Shown here one piece after another: positions 1 to 8,299 of a DNA stretch of 11,145 nt (its first letter is position 1; every line of letters starts with the position of its first letter). Source of the stretch: Megamonas sp. UBA1792 (GTDB taxonomy: Bacteria; Bacillota_C; Negativicutes; Selenomonadales; Selenomonadaceae). Under the pieces are notes generated by a model that searched no databases, was not told where the DNA came from, and saw only the letters and a list, made by a program, of their open reading frames with translations. The position numbers and the translations under genes were made by a program. Location: assembly GCA_002315155.1 (NCBI GenBank), contig DCFY01000032.1, positions 1 to 11,145 on the forward strand. The letters are read 5' to 3'.

Positions 1-8
1 TTTTTTCT

Positions 9-1157
9 ATGATAAACCATATTCCACTCGAACGAACAAAGCAACTGCCCGCGATCGTAGAACCATTACTGCAATGGTACCACAGCCATGCGCGTGTACT
101 CCCCTGGCGTGAAGAACCAACTCCCTACCGTGTCTGGATCTCCGAAATCATGTTACAACAAACACGTGTAGAAACTGTAAAGCCTTACTTCGAGCGTTTA
201 ATCATTGCTCTGCCGACGGTTCAGTCACTTGCGACCGTATCACTTGATGTACTCTTCAAACTTTGGGAAGGCTTAGGGTACTACAACCGCGCCCGCAATC
301 TCAAAAAAGCTGCTGAGAAAATTGTTGCTGATTATAATGGCACGATCCCCCGCGACTTTGCTACCCTGCTCACGCTTCCCGGTATTGGTCGTTACACTGC
401 AGGTGCCATAAGCTCGATTGCCTGTAACGAAAGGCAGCCAGCTGTCGATGGTAACGTACTGCGAGTCATTATGCGCCTTATTGCCTCACCCATCGATATT
501 CGCAAAGAAAGCACAAAACGCAGCATTGAAGACGAACTGCTAAAATTTATGCCCGCAAACAAAGACGCCGGCTTTTTCAATCAGGCACTTATGGAGCTTG
601 GTGCTACGATCTGCCTGCCAAAAAGCGCAGCACACTGCACAGAGTGCCCTCTGCGTACGCTCTGCCTTGCTTATGATGAATCGCATGTCACTGAACTCCC
701 TTACAAAAGCCGGAACAGCCCTCGTATAATTGAAAAACATACCATACTCGTTATTACCGACGAAAACCACCTTGCAATCAATCAGCGCAGCAATAAAGGT
801 CTTTTAGCAGGACTGTGGGAACTTCCCAACATAAACGGACATCTAACGCCCTGCCAGCTTTCAGAATTATTAGCTCAAGAAGGATTGCAACCTGTTTCCA
901 TAAAAAAATTATCGCCGGCAAAGCATGTTTTTTCTCATATCGAGTGGCAAATGATTGGCTACTCCATTCTTTTATCCGAAACTGCCATTAGAGAAAATCC
1001 CCTTCCTTACTCAGTAAAAAAAGGTGCATTGCCGTTGTCTCCTTTTTTCTGGGCCACTGCTGCCGAATTAAACTCTGTTTATAGCATTCCCACTGCTTTT
1101 AAACACTATCTTTCAATATTTTTACAGAAACAGTCAGGCTTTTTTGACACAAAATGA
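9..1157 (+). CDS. mutY: A/G-specific adenine glycosylase MutY
   Basis: Base-excision repair enzyme that removes adenine mispaired with 8-oxoguanine, preventing G:C to T:A changes. The 382 residues show the full family layout. The HhH-GPD glycosylase domain fills about residues 20-220, with the catalytic Glu46 in SEIMLQQT, the helix-hairpin-helix LPGIGRYTAG (123-132) and the catalytic Asp147 in VDGNV. Iron-sulphur cysteines are Cys202, 210, 213 and 219. The C-terminal Nudix-like domain (about 240-375) has LLAGLWELPN and the Phe308-Ser309-His310 loop, which in Geobacillus MutY reads 8-oxoguanine. The first two cluster cysteines are seven residues apart instead of the usual six. The ATG at 9 fits the usual N-terminal length, but the eight bases before it are all pyrimidines with no Shine-Dalgarno sequence, and the frame is open to the window edge, so the true start could lie upstream. 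It converges on lysS. Confidence 0.97.
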   Translation: MINHIPLERTKQLPAIVEPLLQWYHSHARVLPWREEPTPYRVWISEIMLQQTRVETVKPYFERLIIALPTVQSLATVSLDVLFKLWEGLGYYNRARNLKKAAEKIVADYNGTIPRDFATLLTLPGIGRYTAGAISSIACNERQPAVDGNVLRVIMRLIASPIDIRKESTKRSIEDELLKFMPANKDAGFFNQALMELGATICLPKSAAHCTECPLRTLCLAYDESHVTELPYKSRNSPRIIEKHTILVITDENHLAINQRSNKGLLAGLWELPNINGHLTPCQLSELLAQEGLQPVSIKKLSPAKHVFSHIEWQMIGYSILLSETAIRENPLPYSVKKGALPLSPFFWATAAELNSVYSIPTAFKHYLSIFLQKQSGFFDTK

Positions 1158-1240
1158 CTTTATTACACCAATACTTAGATATCACAATATAAAACGTCTC
1201 AGAAAGTTTTCCTAAAAGATCAAGCTTTATGTTCGATAAT

Positions 1241-1305
1241 AAAAACAGACAAAGATAAAAGCCGCAAATCAAATTTGATTCGCGGCTTTTATCTTTGTCT
1301 GTTTT

Positions 1306-1306
<1 letters not shown>
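1241..1306. terminator. Long bidirectional terminator between mutY and lysS
   Basis: Perfect 25-bp arms (1241-1265 and 1282-1306) enclose a further 14-bp perfect palindrome (1267-1280), with a single A/C mismatch between the two (1266/1281). Each arm has A's on its outer left end and T's on its outer right end, so the transcript from either strand ends in a stem followed by a U-run: T's at 1302-1307 for mutY, and the complement of the A's at 1241-1245 for lysS. The right arm touches the lysS stop codon (complement of 1306-1308). It serves both convergent genes. The stem is much longer than the usual 6-12 bp of an intrinsic terminator. Confidence 0.9.
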
Positions 1307-2823
<1,517 letters not shown>

Positions 2824-2839
2824 CTATTATCAATCTGCC

Positions 2840-3316
2840 TTATCCCTTAATTTCCAAAATTTCATACTTAAGCGTTCCCGCTGGTACATGTACTTCTACT
2901 ATACTGCCGACCTTCTGCCCGATAATCGCCACGCCCACCGGTGATTCATTAGATATCTTTGCTTCGGTCGGATCTGTTTCTGCTGAACCAACAATAGTGT
3001 ATTCCAACTTTTCGTCAAATTCAAGATCGCGAATAACAACTCGATTACCTACATGGACAACATCTTTTTCTGAGCTATCATCCTTAATAATGTCGCTGTT
3101 TCTAAGCATTTTTTCCAGTGTCAGTATCTCACCTTCAATAAATGCCTGTTCATTTTTTGCATCTTCGTATTCTGAGTTTTCACTGATATCACCAAAATCA
3201 ATTGCCTGCTTAATTCTTTCCGATACTTCGATTCTACGTACACTTTTTAAATTTTCCAGTTTACTTTCGAGTTTCGTTAAGCCTTCTTCGGTCAGCATTA
3301 CACGCTTATCAGCCAT
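2840..3316 (-). CDS. greA: Transcription elongation factor GreA
   Basis: Rescues backtracked RNA polymerase by stimulating cleavage of the 3' end of the transcript. The 158 residues are the standard length. The N-terminal coiled coil (about 1-75) carries the tip sequence DFGDISENSEYEDAKNEQ, whose Asp43 and Glu46 match the acidic residues that position the catalytic metal in Escherichia coli GreA (Asp41, Glu44). The C-terminal FKBP-like domain (about 80-158) contains SNESPVGVAIIGQKVG. The start is supported by AAAGGAG at 3327-3333, ten bases upstream. A possible -10 (TATAAG, complement of 3337-3342) lies just before the Shine-Dalgarno sequence, but no clear -35 accompanies it. The pairing greA-lysS is common in Firmicutes. 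Confidence 0.97.
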   Translation of the reverse strand: MADKRVMLTEEGLTKLESKLENLKSVRRIEVSERIKQAIDFGDISENSEYEDAKNEQAFIEGEILTLEKMLRNSDIIKDDSSEKDVVHVGNRVVIRDLEFDEKLEYTIVGSAETDPTEAKISNESPVGVAIIGQKVGSIVEVHVPAGTLKYEILEIKG

Positions 3317-3410
3317 TTGTCATGCGCTCCTTTATTCTTATAAATTGAAAATGAAAGTTAAAATGAATCAGACTCTGTGCTCTCATTCCCAATCCATAAC
3401 TTTCATATGA

Positions 3411-3472
3411 CATTAGGACAAACATAAAGGAGTGTCAAGTGAGCACTTGACACTCTTTTTATTATCCTAATG
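3411..3472. terminator. Nested inverted repeat between dusB and greA, probable terminator
   Basis: An inner hairpin has perfect 12-bp arms (GAGTGTCAAGTG at 3430-3441 and its complement at 3444-3455), extendable by A-T pairs to 3426-3459. It lies inside an outer pair of 8-bp arms, CATTAGGA (3411-3418) and TCCTAATG (3465-3472). On the - strand, the direction of dusB and greA, the stem is followed by CCTTTATGTTT, a weak U-rich tail. On the + strand it is followed by TTTTTATTAT, a better one, although no + strand gene is upstream. It probably ends or attenuates the dusB transcript, leaving greA-lysS partly on its own promoter. Confidence 0.6.
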
Positions 3473-3499
3473 ATTACTAAATATTATATGTTTTTTTTG

Positions 3500-4468
3500 T
3501 TACTTTGTCAATTTTATCATTTTTTGCAAAATCGCGACAAAATCCTCCCGCTGTTCAGCGGTATTAAAACTTCCCCGCAGTTCAGCTCCATGCCGCAGCC
3601 CTTTCGTATACCAGGTTGCATGCTTACGCATTTCGCGCGGACCAATATAATCGCCTTTATACCTGATAAGCATATCAAGATGACGCAGTATAATTTCAGC
3701 ACGCTCTTCAATCGCTGGCTCCGGCAGTTCAACCCCCGTCTGCAGAAACTTGGTGAATCGTCGAAAAATCCATGGATTTCCCTGAGCCGCCCGACCAATC
3801 ATAACACCATCGCATCCCGTCTGTGCTAAAACCTGCGTAAGGTCAGCACACGTACGGATATCACCATTTGCAATAACTGGTATGTTCACAGCCTGCCTAA
3901 CCTTGGCTATAATGTCCCAGTCAGCCCGGCCGCTGTAGTACGCCTCGCGTGTCCGGCCATGAACAGCAATGGCATCCATACCTGCTTTTTCGGCAAGTTT
4001 TGCCATTTCAATGACATTTACGTGCGCATCATCCCACCCCTTGCGCATCTTTACAGTCACTGGCAGCTGCACCGCTTCACGCAGTGCACACAAGACCTCA
4101 TAAGCCTGCTGTGGTGTACGCATGAGTGCCGCTCCTTCATGATTCCTGACAATTTTGGGTGCCGGACACCCCATATTGAAATCAATGATATCAGCACAAC
4201 CAAGACCCTCAATATATTTTGCTGCCGCTGCAACGCTTTCCGGTTCTTCACCGAAAAGCTGCATTGCCATCGGTCGCTCAGCAGCCTCTGTCCTCAGCAT
4301 CTCAAGCGTATGTTTGTTGCGATAATTAATTCCTTTATCACTTACCATTTCCGAATATACCAGTTCACAGCCCATTTCTCGTGCCAATATACGATAAGGT
4401 ATGTCCGTAACCCCTGCCATCGGCGCAAGAAAAACCGGAACCGGAAACTCGAGATTTCTTATAAACAT
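3500..4468 (-). CDS. dusB: tRNA-dihydrouridine synthase, DusB family
   Basis: Flavin-dependent enzyme that reduces specific uridines in the tRNA D-loop to dihydrouridine. The 322 residues form an FMN-binding TIM barrel (about 1-240) and a helical C-terminal tRNA-binding domain. Visible motifs are APMAGVTD (15-22), the catalytic Cys101 in DFNMGCPAPKI, Lys140 in VTVKMRKGW, the FMN-phosphate-region motifs VHGRT (169-173) and ANGDI (200-204), and MIGRAAQGNPW (223-233). Which uridines it modifies cannot be read from sequence; the DusB subgroup is assigned from overall motif pattern and gene order. It starts 14 bp after coaX, and its Shine-Dalgarno sequence overlaps the coaX stop codon, which suggests coupled translation. 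Confidence 0.95.
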   Translation of the reverse strand: MFIRNLEFPVPVFLAPMAGVTDIPYRILAREMGCELVYSEMVSDKGINYRNKHTLEMLRTEAAERPMAMQLFGEEPESVAAAAKYIEGLGCADIIDFNMGCPAPKIVRNHEGAALMRTPQQAYEVLCALREAVQLPVTVKMRKGWDDAHVNVIEMAKLAEKAGMDAIAVHGRTREAYYSGRADWDIIAKVRQAVNIPVIANGDIRTCADLTQVLAQTGCDGVMIGRAAQGNPWIFRRFTKFLQTGVELPEPAIEERAEIILRHLDMLIRYKGDYIGPREMRKHATWYTKGLRHGAELRGSFNTAEQREDFVAILQKMIKLTK

Positions 4469-4479
4469 GAATTTAAAAA

Positions 4480-4484
4480 CTCCT
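4480..4484 (-). promoter_or_regulatory. dusB ribosome binding site overlapping the coaX stop
   Basis: On the - strand AGGAG shares bases with the TAG stop codon of coaX (complement of 4483-4485) and stands 11 bases before the dusB ATG. A ribosome finishing coaX would uncover or occupy this site, so translational coupling is likely. Confidence 0.7.
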
Positions 4485-5247
4485 ATACATTTCTCTCATA
4501 AAGTACCCGTAGCCCTGTAAGTGTAAGGAAATGATCGAGCTTGTCAATCGTCTTTGATTCCTTGGCAATCATACGAGCAAGACCTCCGGTCGCAACAACC
4601 GTCATTTCCTGTGCCATCTCAGCTTTGATACGACGTACGATCTCATCAATCTGCCCAACAAAGCCAAAGATAATCCCCGCCTGCATACTTGTTATCGTAT
4701 TTCGGCAAATAACAGATTTGGGTGTTACAAGCTCAATACGCGGCAGTTTCGCTGCACGCTGGAAAAGTGCCTCTGTTGAGATACCAATTCCTGGGGCAAT
4801 TGCCCCGCCAAGATAGTCACCATGAGCATCAACCACATCAAAGGTCGTTGCCGTACCAATATCAATAACAACAAGAGGTCCTCCATACTGTTCAAAAGCC
4901 CCAACCGTATTCACAATACGATCTGCCCCGATTTCGCGCGGATTTTCATACTTTAAGCGTATTCCCGTCTTAATTCCCGGTCCAACAACAAGCGGTCTGA
5001 TATGAAAGTAGCGCTCACACATCTTGATGATTGGTACGACAAGCGGTGGTACAACCGATGAGATAATAATTGCATCAATATCTGTCATACGAATTCCTTG
5101 ATAGCGAAAAAGATTATTGATGAGCATCCCATACTCATCCCCCGTCTTCTGACGATCCGTCGATATCCTCCAGTGCTTTAACAGCTTTTTTCCCTCATAT
5201 GTTCCCAATACGATATTGCTATTACCAATATCAAAGACTAAAAGCAT
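4483..5247 (-). CDS. coaX: Type III pantothenate kinase
   Basis: Phosphorylates pantothenate, the first step of coenzyme A synthesis. The type III form is not inhibited by CoA and needs a monovalent cation. The 254 residues match the family length. Visible ASKHA-fold motifs are the N-terminal phosphate-binding DIGNSN (6-11), the segment GADR (107-110) with catalytic Asp109, the second phosphate motif DIGTATTFD (129-137) and GGAIAPGI (147-154). The ATG at 5245-5247 follows GGAGG (complement of 5255-5259) by seven bases. An overlapping upstream ATG is out of frame. birA lies 145 bp upstream with no terminator between, so readthrough from birA is likely, though a weak internal promoter is possible. 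Confidence 0.96.
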   Translation of the reverse strand: MLLVFDIGNSNIVLGTYEGKKLLKHWRISTDRQKTGDEYGMLINNLFRYQGIRMTDIDAIIISSVVPPLVVPIIKMCERYFHIRPLVVGPGIKTGIRLKYENPREIGADRIVNTVGAFEQYGGPLVVIDIGTATTFDVVDAHGDYLGGAIAPGIGISTEALFQRAAKLPRIELVTPKSVICRNTITSMQAGIIFGFVGQIDEIVRRIKAEMAQEMTVVATGGLARMIAKESKTIDKLDHFLTLTGLRVLYERNV

Positions 5248-5275
5248 TTCATTTCCTCCAATGGCCTTGCTATGT

Positions 5276-5312
5276 TTTATATTCTATAGAGCTGTCACAG
5301 CATAACGGGCAA
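5276..5312 (-). promoter_or_regulatory. Possible weak promoter before coaX
   Basis: In the 145-bp gap after birA the - strand reads TTGCCC (complement of 5307-5312), 18 bases, then TATAGA (complement of 5283-5288), with a second A/T-rich hexamer TATAAA (complement of 5276-5281). The matches to consensus are partial. The gap also holds an 11-bp palindrome GCTGTCACAGC (5291-5301), lying between the two hexamers. Confidence 0.3.
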
Positions 5313-5392
5313 GTACCCGATTTTCTCTAAGCCGATAATTATCCATGAATTTTTCCTACTGCTTTAATACATAAAACCTCATCAAAAAACTT

Positions 5393-6367
5393 TTATTCCC
5401 GTGGACGAATCGATACATCGCCCGCCAGCACCCGTCGGGTCCCCTCAGTTGTTTCTACGAGCAGTGCACCATCACCATCAATATCCACAGCCTTCCCGGC
5501 AAAAGTTTCATTAATACCGATGACATTGACTTCCTGACCAAGCGTCACTGAATACTTCTTCCACTCGTCAAGAATTGGCATAAAACCATCCGTCTGTGCT
5601 TTTTCATAAAGATTCTCAAGTTCATAAAGAAGTTCATTCAAGATTTCCAGCCGTGGCAGGCGTTCGCCTTTCATAATCGAAAATGATGTTGCAATGTCCT
5701 TTATCTCATCGGGAAATTCATCACGCGCAATATTCACATTAATTCCCATACCAATAATAATGTAATTGACGCGATCCATCTCAGCATTCATTTCTGTAAG
5801 AATGCCAACAATCTTCTTCCCCTCGAACAGAATATCATTCGGCCACTTAATACCCACATCGAGTCCAAACTTCTTTACCGCCTTTGCTAGTGCCACCGCC
5901 GCCATAAGTGTACACTTAGGTGCCTCCTGCGGCAAAAAATTTGGTCGCAATATAATTGTAAACCAAATGCCCTTACCCGCCGGCGAATACCATCCACGCG
6001 AAAGACGTCCGCGTCCTGTACTCTGTTCCTCACTCACAATAATAGTTCCATCTGCAGCACCCTGTGACGCAAACTTCTTCGCCTCATTATTTGTTGATAG
6101 AACTGATTTATAATACTTCACAACATTTCCAAGAACCTTCGTCTTACGTCCATTTTCGATTTCCCCTGGCAGTAAGAGATCTGGCGTCGCTTTCAGACAA
6201 TAACCGCTTCGCGAATGACTATCAATTGTATAACCTGCCTGTTTAAGTTCCTTGATATGCTTCCACACTGCCGTCCGCGATACTCCCAGCTTACTTGCGA
6301 TCTCTTCGCCTGATATATACTCATCGCCTGCTTTGCGCAATAAATCCAAAATATTGGACCGCATCAT
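5393..6367 (-). CDS. birA: Bifunctional biotin-protein ligase / biotin repressor BirA
   Basis: Activates biotin with ATP and attaches it to biotin-dependent carboxylases. Forms with an N-terminal DNA-binding domain also repress biotin genes. This 324-residue protein is the class II form: a winged helix-turn-helix fills about residues 5-60 (SGEEIASKLGVSRTAVWKHIKELK), followed by the ligase core with STN (91-93), the biotinyl-AMP-binding loop GRGRLSRGW (118-126), KWPNDI (174-179) containing the conserved lysine Lys174, and the C-terminal SH3-like domain (about 275-320). Two adjacent ATG codons could start it. The first (6365-6367) is seven bases from GGGG of the Shine-Dalgarno AAAGGGGA and is preferred. 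A strong promoter and a candidate biotin operator lie upstream, which suggests autoregulation. Confidence 0.96.
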   Translation of the reverse strand: MMRSNILDLLRKAGDEYISGEEIASKLGVSRTAVWKHIKELKQAGYTIDSHSRSGYCLKATPDLLLPGEIENGRKTKVLGNVVKYYKSVLSTNNEAKKFASQGAADGTIIVSEEQSTGRGRLSRGWYSPAGKGIWFTIILRPNFLPQEAPKCTLMAAVALAKAVKKFGLDVGIKWPNDILFEGKKIVGILTEMNAEMDRVNYIIIGMGINVNIARDEFPDEIKDIATSFSIMKGERLPRLEILNELLYELENLYEKAQTDGFMPILDEWKKYSVTLGQEVNVIGINETFAGKAVDIDGDGALLVETTEGTRRVLAGDVSIRPRE

Positions 6368-6394
6368 AAATATCCCCTTTTTCGTTTCATCTTT

Positions 6395-6426
6395 CTGTCA
6401 ATAAATACAAGCTTTTATATTAACAA
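6395..6426 (-). promoter_or_regulatory. Candidate BirA (biotin) operator
   Basis: The - strand reads TTGTTAAT, 16 bases, ATTGACAG. The arms match as an inverted repeat at 6 of 8 positions. Known Firmicutes biotin operators follow TTGTTAAC, 14-16 bases, GTTAACAA, and the Escherichia coli operator has the same arm spacing. It lies about 10-40 bases downstream of the expected transcription start of birA. The left arm matches well (7 of 8) and the right arm poorly, so this is tentative. Confidence 0.4.
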
Positions 6427-6441
6427 AAAGCAACTTCTATA

Positions 6442-6470
6442 ATAATAGCCTATCGACTTCATATAATCAA
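6442..6470 (-). promoter_or_regulatory. Sigma-A-type promoter of birA
   Basis: The - strand has -35 TTGATT (complement of 6465-6470), a 17-base spacer and -10 TATTAT (complement of 6442-6447). This gives a 5' leader of about 70 bases before birA. It probably drives birA, coaX and dusB. Confidence 0.6.
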
Positions 6471-6526
6471 GAAAAATGTAGGATTAAACAAAGATTTATG
6501 AACCGACGGCAAACAAATTCACGAAC

Positions 6527-6551
6527 AAAAATAGTGCCGCTTTCGCGGCAC
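6527..6551 (-). terminator. Intrinsic terminator of the YbjN-like gene
   Basis: On the - strand a 7-bp G/C-rich stem GTGCCGC/GCGGCAC is closed by a GAAA (GNRA type) tetraloop and followed by TATTTTTG. It begins 14 bases after the stop codon of the YbjN-like gene and separates it from birA. Confidence 0.9.
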
Positions 6552-6565
6552 CTCCGGCAGTACTT

Positions 6566-7000
6566 TTATGCAACTGCCCAAATCAGCTTCATGACTTCTG
6601 CATATTTTTCTTCAAGATGCTTGAGTACAACATCCAGCATTGCACGAACAAGTTCAGTATCAAAATTCTCATCACTTGATGGAATACAGCAATCAAGCAG
6701 GATATCATTGTTTTCCGAAATATAATACTTAAAGCTCTTGTACTGACGATTAAGATCATTGAGACAGCCAGCGATCTTCACTTTATTATCATCATTTGCA
6801 ACATTCTGTGCAATAACAACATGGATGACTGTATAAATACTGTCATCCAGCATTAATGCCATCGGCAAGTCCTGCCCTTTAATTTCCATATTAGAACGAT
6901 AGGCAATTGTATGAAGATCATCCTTGAATTTTTCTGTTACAAATGCGCTAATCTTATTTTCTTCGAGCATCTTATTAAACTGTTCTATCTTTTTATTCAT
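6566..7000 (-). CDS. YbjN-like small protein
   Basis: A 144-residue cytosolic protein with no signal peptide or membrane segment. The pattern of an N-terminal helix (about 1-18), a strand-rich middle containing FKYYISENNDILLDCCIPS (90-108), and an amphipathic C-terminal helix (about 112-138, LVRAMLDVVLKHLEEKYAEVMKLIW) resembles the YbjN family, whose fold is like that of type III secretion chaperones and which has been linked to stress responses in enterobacteria. The family call rests on overall pattern, not on a catalytic motif, and no biochemical role can be assigned. Two adjacent cysteines (104-105) stand out. The start follows AGAAGG at normal spacing. The gene has its own terminator and possibly its own promoter. 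The asparaginase gene is 135 bp upstream with no strong terminator, so readthrough is possible. Confidence 0.75.
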   Translation of the reverse strand: MNKKIEQFNKMLEENKISAFVTEKFKDDLHTIAYRSNMEIKGQDLPMALMLDDSIYTVIHVVIAQNVANDDNKVKIAGCLNDLNRQYKSFKYYISENNDILLDCCIPSSDENFDTELVRAMLDVVLKHLEEKYAEVMKLIWAVA

Positions 7001-7025
7001 TCCAAAGCCTTCTTTTTGCTTTTAT

Positions 7026-7067
7026 TTTATAGAGAATCCACAATTCTACTACAATCTCTAAATTGTA
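7026..7067 (-). promoter_or_regulatory. Possible promoter and inverted repeat before the YbjN-like gene
   Basis: The - strand shows TTGTAG (complement of 7049-7054), a 17-base spacer and TATAAA (complement of 7026-7031). Over the -35 lies a perfect inverted repeat, TACAAT, six bases, ATTGTA (7050-7067), that could be a regulator site. The -35 match is poor, so the promoter is tentative. Confidence 0.4.
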
Positions 7068-7135
7068 TCATAGATTATCACGGGAAGAAACTATGACACA
7101 ATGAAAAGTACCTGCACCATAAATTATCAGCACAT

Positions 7136-8131
7136 TTAAAACATCGTTTCAACTGTGCCGATAATATCGCCACGATGGTTTTTTAGAACAGGCGGGAACT
7201 TTTCAAGTAGTGCCGCATGCTCTTCCCTTGTAATGAGATCAAGACGTTTTAACACACCGATAACTGCCGGATTAATCGCACGATAACTGCCATCTTCAAT
7301 TTTAAAAGCAATACCTATACCATTTTTCATGTCAGACAAACAATAAACCGCATTTGCTCCAATCTTCGCAATAATACGTCCTTTAGTTATCTTAGATACA
7401 ACGGTATCAATACGTCCTGTTCCTGCAAGAATTTCCGGATAGGCCCTCATTGCATTACGAATCGTCAGTGCTGCATTTTCGTAGGCACCCCATTCCGCTT
7501 TTTCCGGTATTGCCAGGCGAGCATAGGCCAGTGCCATATTATATAAGGGCAGATAAAATACCGGCACACCACAGCCATCGATACCGATCTTAAGTTTTTC
7601 ATCCGGAATTCTTGCTGCCATAGCAACATGTGCACGAATAACTTTTTCCACTTCATGCTCTGGATTTGTATAGCCTGCAATATCAAGCCCCATCATCTGA
7701 CACAATGCCAATATTTGTGAGTGCTTACCCGAGCAGGGATTATGCACTGCCTGCGGTTTTTCGTGATTCTCGATAAGTGCATTTGCTGCCTTACAATTCA
7801 TTGGACGGGCCGGCCCGCAGTCAAGCGCATCCGCCGTAAGACCGATTTTCGCAAGAATTCCCTTTACCAGCTCAACATGCATCGGTTCACCGCTATGTGA
7901 TGACACAAGCAGAGCAAGCTCTTTCTGTGTGATACCGTATTTCTCCAAACCACCCTGCTCCACAAACTGCAGTGCCTGAAAAGGTTTTGCTGCGCTGCGC
8001 CAATACATCGCTCGTTGTGCATCTCCAATTGCATCGACGATCTTACCCGTGATATCCACTGCTACGACATCACCGCGATGGATATCCTCAATATACCCGC
8101 CACGTGTATAATGCAACAATACTTCACTCAT
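7136..8131 (-). CDS. Asparaginase, Rhizobium etli (AnsA/ReAV) type
   Basis: Predicted to hydrolyse L-asparagine to aspartate and ammonia. The 331-residue protein belongs to the asparaginase II family (PF06089), which is unrelated to the Escherichia coli AnsA/AnsB enzymes. Visible motifs are RSAAKPFQA with the Ser46-Lys49 pair, SSHSGEP (77-83), NPCSGKH (131-137) with Cys133 and Lys136, IDGCGVP (184-190) with Cys187, and AKIGANAVYC (255-264) with Lys256. In the Rhizobium enzyme the equivalent Ser-Lys pairs are catalytic, and two cysteines and a lysine bind zinc; the match of Lys256 is my estimate. No signal peptide is seen, so it is cytosolic. AGGAGG lies 11 bases before the ATG, a slightly long gap. 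A -10-like TATAAT (complement of 8174-8179) lies upstream without a clear -35. It is a stand-alone gene with no transporter beside it. Confidence 0.88.
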   Translation of the reverse strand: MSEVLLHYTRGGYIEDIHRGDVVAVDITGKIVDAIGDAQRAMYWRSAAKPFQALQFVEQGGLEKYGITQKELALLVSSHSGEPMHVELVKGILAKIGLTADALDCGPARPMNCKAANALIENHEKPQAVHNPCSGKHSQILALCQMMGLDIAGYTNPEHEVEKVIRAHVAMAARIPDEKLKIGIDGCGVPVFYLPLYNMALAYARLAIPEKAEWGAYENAALTIRNAMRAYPEILAGTGRIDTVVSKITKGRIIAKIGANAVYCLSDMKNGIGIAFKIEDGSYRAINPAVIGVLKRLDLITREEHAALLEKFPPVLKNHRGDIIGTVETMF

Positions 8132-8252
8132 ATAATTCTCTTCCTCCTATTATGTTCTCTGTAATCCAATGGCATTATAAATAAAAATCTGCCACATCAT
8201 CTAATCTATACTCTATAATTATACAACGAGTTTCTATAAAGTAAAAGAATCA

Positions 8253-8290
8253 AAAAAGCCCAAGAAATCAAATGATCTCCCAGGCCTTTT
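8253..8290 (-). terminator. Intrinsic terminator of the DUF2939-like gene
   Basis: As - strand RNA, 18-base arms (complement of 8273-8290 and of 8253-8270) pair throughout if G-U pairs are counted, ending in a run of six U's. It begins about 10 bases after the stop codon. The pairing holds only on the - strand, because the G-U pairs become A-C on the other, which fits its orientation. Confidence 0.8.
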
Positions 8291-8299
8291 ATGCCATAT

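Noticed and set aside
3959..4501. A 180-codon open frame on the + strand opposite dusB
   Set aside because: It is antisense to a complete dusB, has Cys/His-rich composition and no ribosome binding site, and matches no family.
5291..5319. Small hairpins GCTGTCACAGC and CGGG-N6-CCCG between birA and coaX
   Set aside because: The stems of 5 and 4 bp are too short, and no T-run follows, so neither is a convincing terminator or riboswitch.
7069..7129. Two 12-base direct repeats, CATAGATTATCA (7069-7080) and CATAAATTATCA (7118-7129)
   Set aside because: They differ by one base and are A/T-rich, with no symmetry and no clear relation to a promoter. Chance similarity is sufficient.
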